A DNA stretch of 64,000 nucleotides from Clusia tigrina (Eukaryota > Arthropoda > Insecta > Diptera > Clusiidae). A program made the position numbers and the translations under genes. Every line of letters starts with the position of its first letter. The first letter of the stretch is position 1. Of this stretch, positions 63,603-64,000 are shown piece after piece. The notes below the pieces were generated by a model. That model saw only the letters and a list, made by a program, of their open reading frames with translations, did no database searches and was not told the DNA's origin. The stretch lies in contig OV050032.1 in assembly GCA_920105625.2 (NCBI GenBank), positions 130,299,310 to 130,363,309 on the forward strand, in the 5' to 3' direction.

Positions 63603-64000
63603 ATGTAACATTCAAACTTTTAATGCATAACATCTTTTTTGCATACAATTAGGCTTGTGTTAAGCAAACCTTGCCAGCTTAACGATGGAATTTGCATTGT
63701 TGACAAAAACTCCAATATATACTACATCAGCGAAGGCATTGCACTGGATGAAACATGATATCAAGTGCAATACGCTGAGAAACTCAATTCAAGGCCAGCT
63801 TGCAAATTTGTCAATAATGCACATTTCATGGTTATGCTGTCAATTCAATAATACCTAATATGTATAGCCAAATTATATGTAATATATGTATATAGAAAAT
63901 GAATAAATACCCACGATTGGCACATCCAAAAGTCAGTCAATCAGTAAGAGTTAACTGTGAGTCTTTTCATTTTAACTTAACATTGATTGATTCTCCTTCT
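63603..64000 (+). repeat. Possible start of an LTR, running off the window
   Basis: A purine-rich ATTGGGAGGTA precedes TGTAACATTCAAAC. AATAAA occurs at about 63902. The composition fits an LTR but no partner copy exists here and the 3' edge lies outside. Confidence 0.25.

Overview
The window is eukaryotic and reads as insect, most likely a higher fly; a tephritid-like genome is my inference. The evidence is one spliced, conserved animal gene fragment (P5CS) with GT-AG introns, and a dense load of transposable element families common in Diptera: BEL/Pao, errantivirus-type Ty3/Gypsy, mariner, PIF/Harbinger, CR1/Kiri-like, Jockey-like and R1/LOA-like LINEs. No rRNA, confident tRNA gene, CRISPR array or bacterial gene organisation is present.

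Layout: 1-2.5 kb holds decayed pieces of a LINE, a mariner and a Jockey reverse transcriptase. 2567-3637 (minus) carries six clean in-phase exons of the glutamate-5-kinase half of delta-1-pyrroline-5-carboxylate synthase; it is the only clear host gene. 3.6-8.6 kb is AT-rich and ends in a diverged long inverted repeat (5310-5985 against 7765-8590) with a tRNA-like A-box/B-box block in each arm. 8.7-17.5 kb is a decayed errantivirus (minus) whose env is split by a nearly complete 4.5-kb LINE. 17.5-20.4 kb holds two copies of one BEL LTR bracketing SINE-like and LINE scraps. 20.4-31.5 kb is a BEL mosaic: a plus-strand gag, an opposite-strand BEL of another lineage, then plus-strand gag-pol. 31.6-33.2 kb is a Harbinger remnant with convergent Myb-like and transposase genes. 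34.3-42.0 kb is a second errantivirus (minus) with a full-length mariner (35804-37127) inside its integrase region. 42.2-48.5 kb has a MADF/BESS-like scrap, two Gypsy remnants on opposite strands, and a striking 49-bp-arm hairpin.

The most notable object is 49461-60193. It is one LTR-bounded BEL element, with near-identical 352/358-bp LTRs and a CAAGG target duplication on both sides. Inside it are a damaged first BEL copy, a truncated third LTR, a Tigger/pogo transposase fragment, the 5' part of a DUF4780-type LINE, and then a second, cleaner BEL integrase end. The LINE endonuclease is joined in frame to the BEL integrase in one 412-codon ORF. The arrangement looks like a template-switch chimera that may have moved as a unit. 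It lies within or next to a fourth BEL (minus, 60.2-63.5 kb).

Most element genes are broken, so there is little working together in the usual sense. The nesting, the mixed families and the shared minus orientation of both errantiviruses resemble a TE graveyard or piRNA-cluster-like locus. All family assignments are from reading motifs by eye, without database searches.
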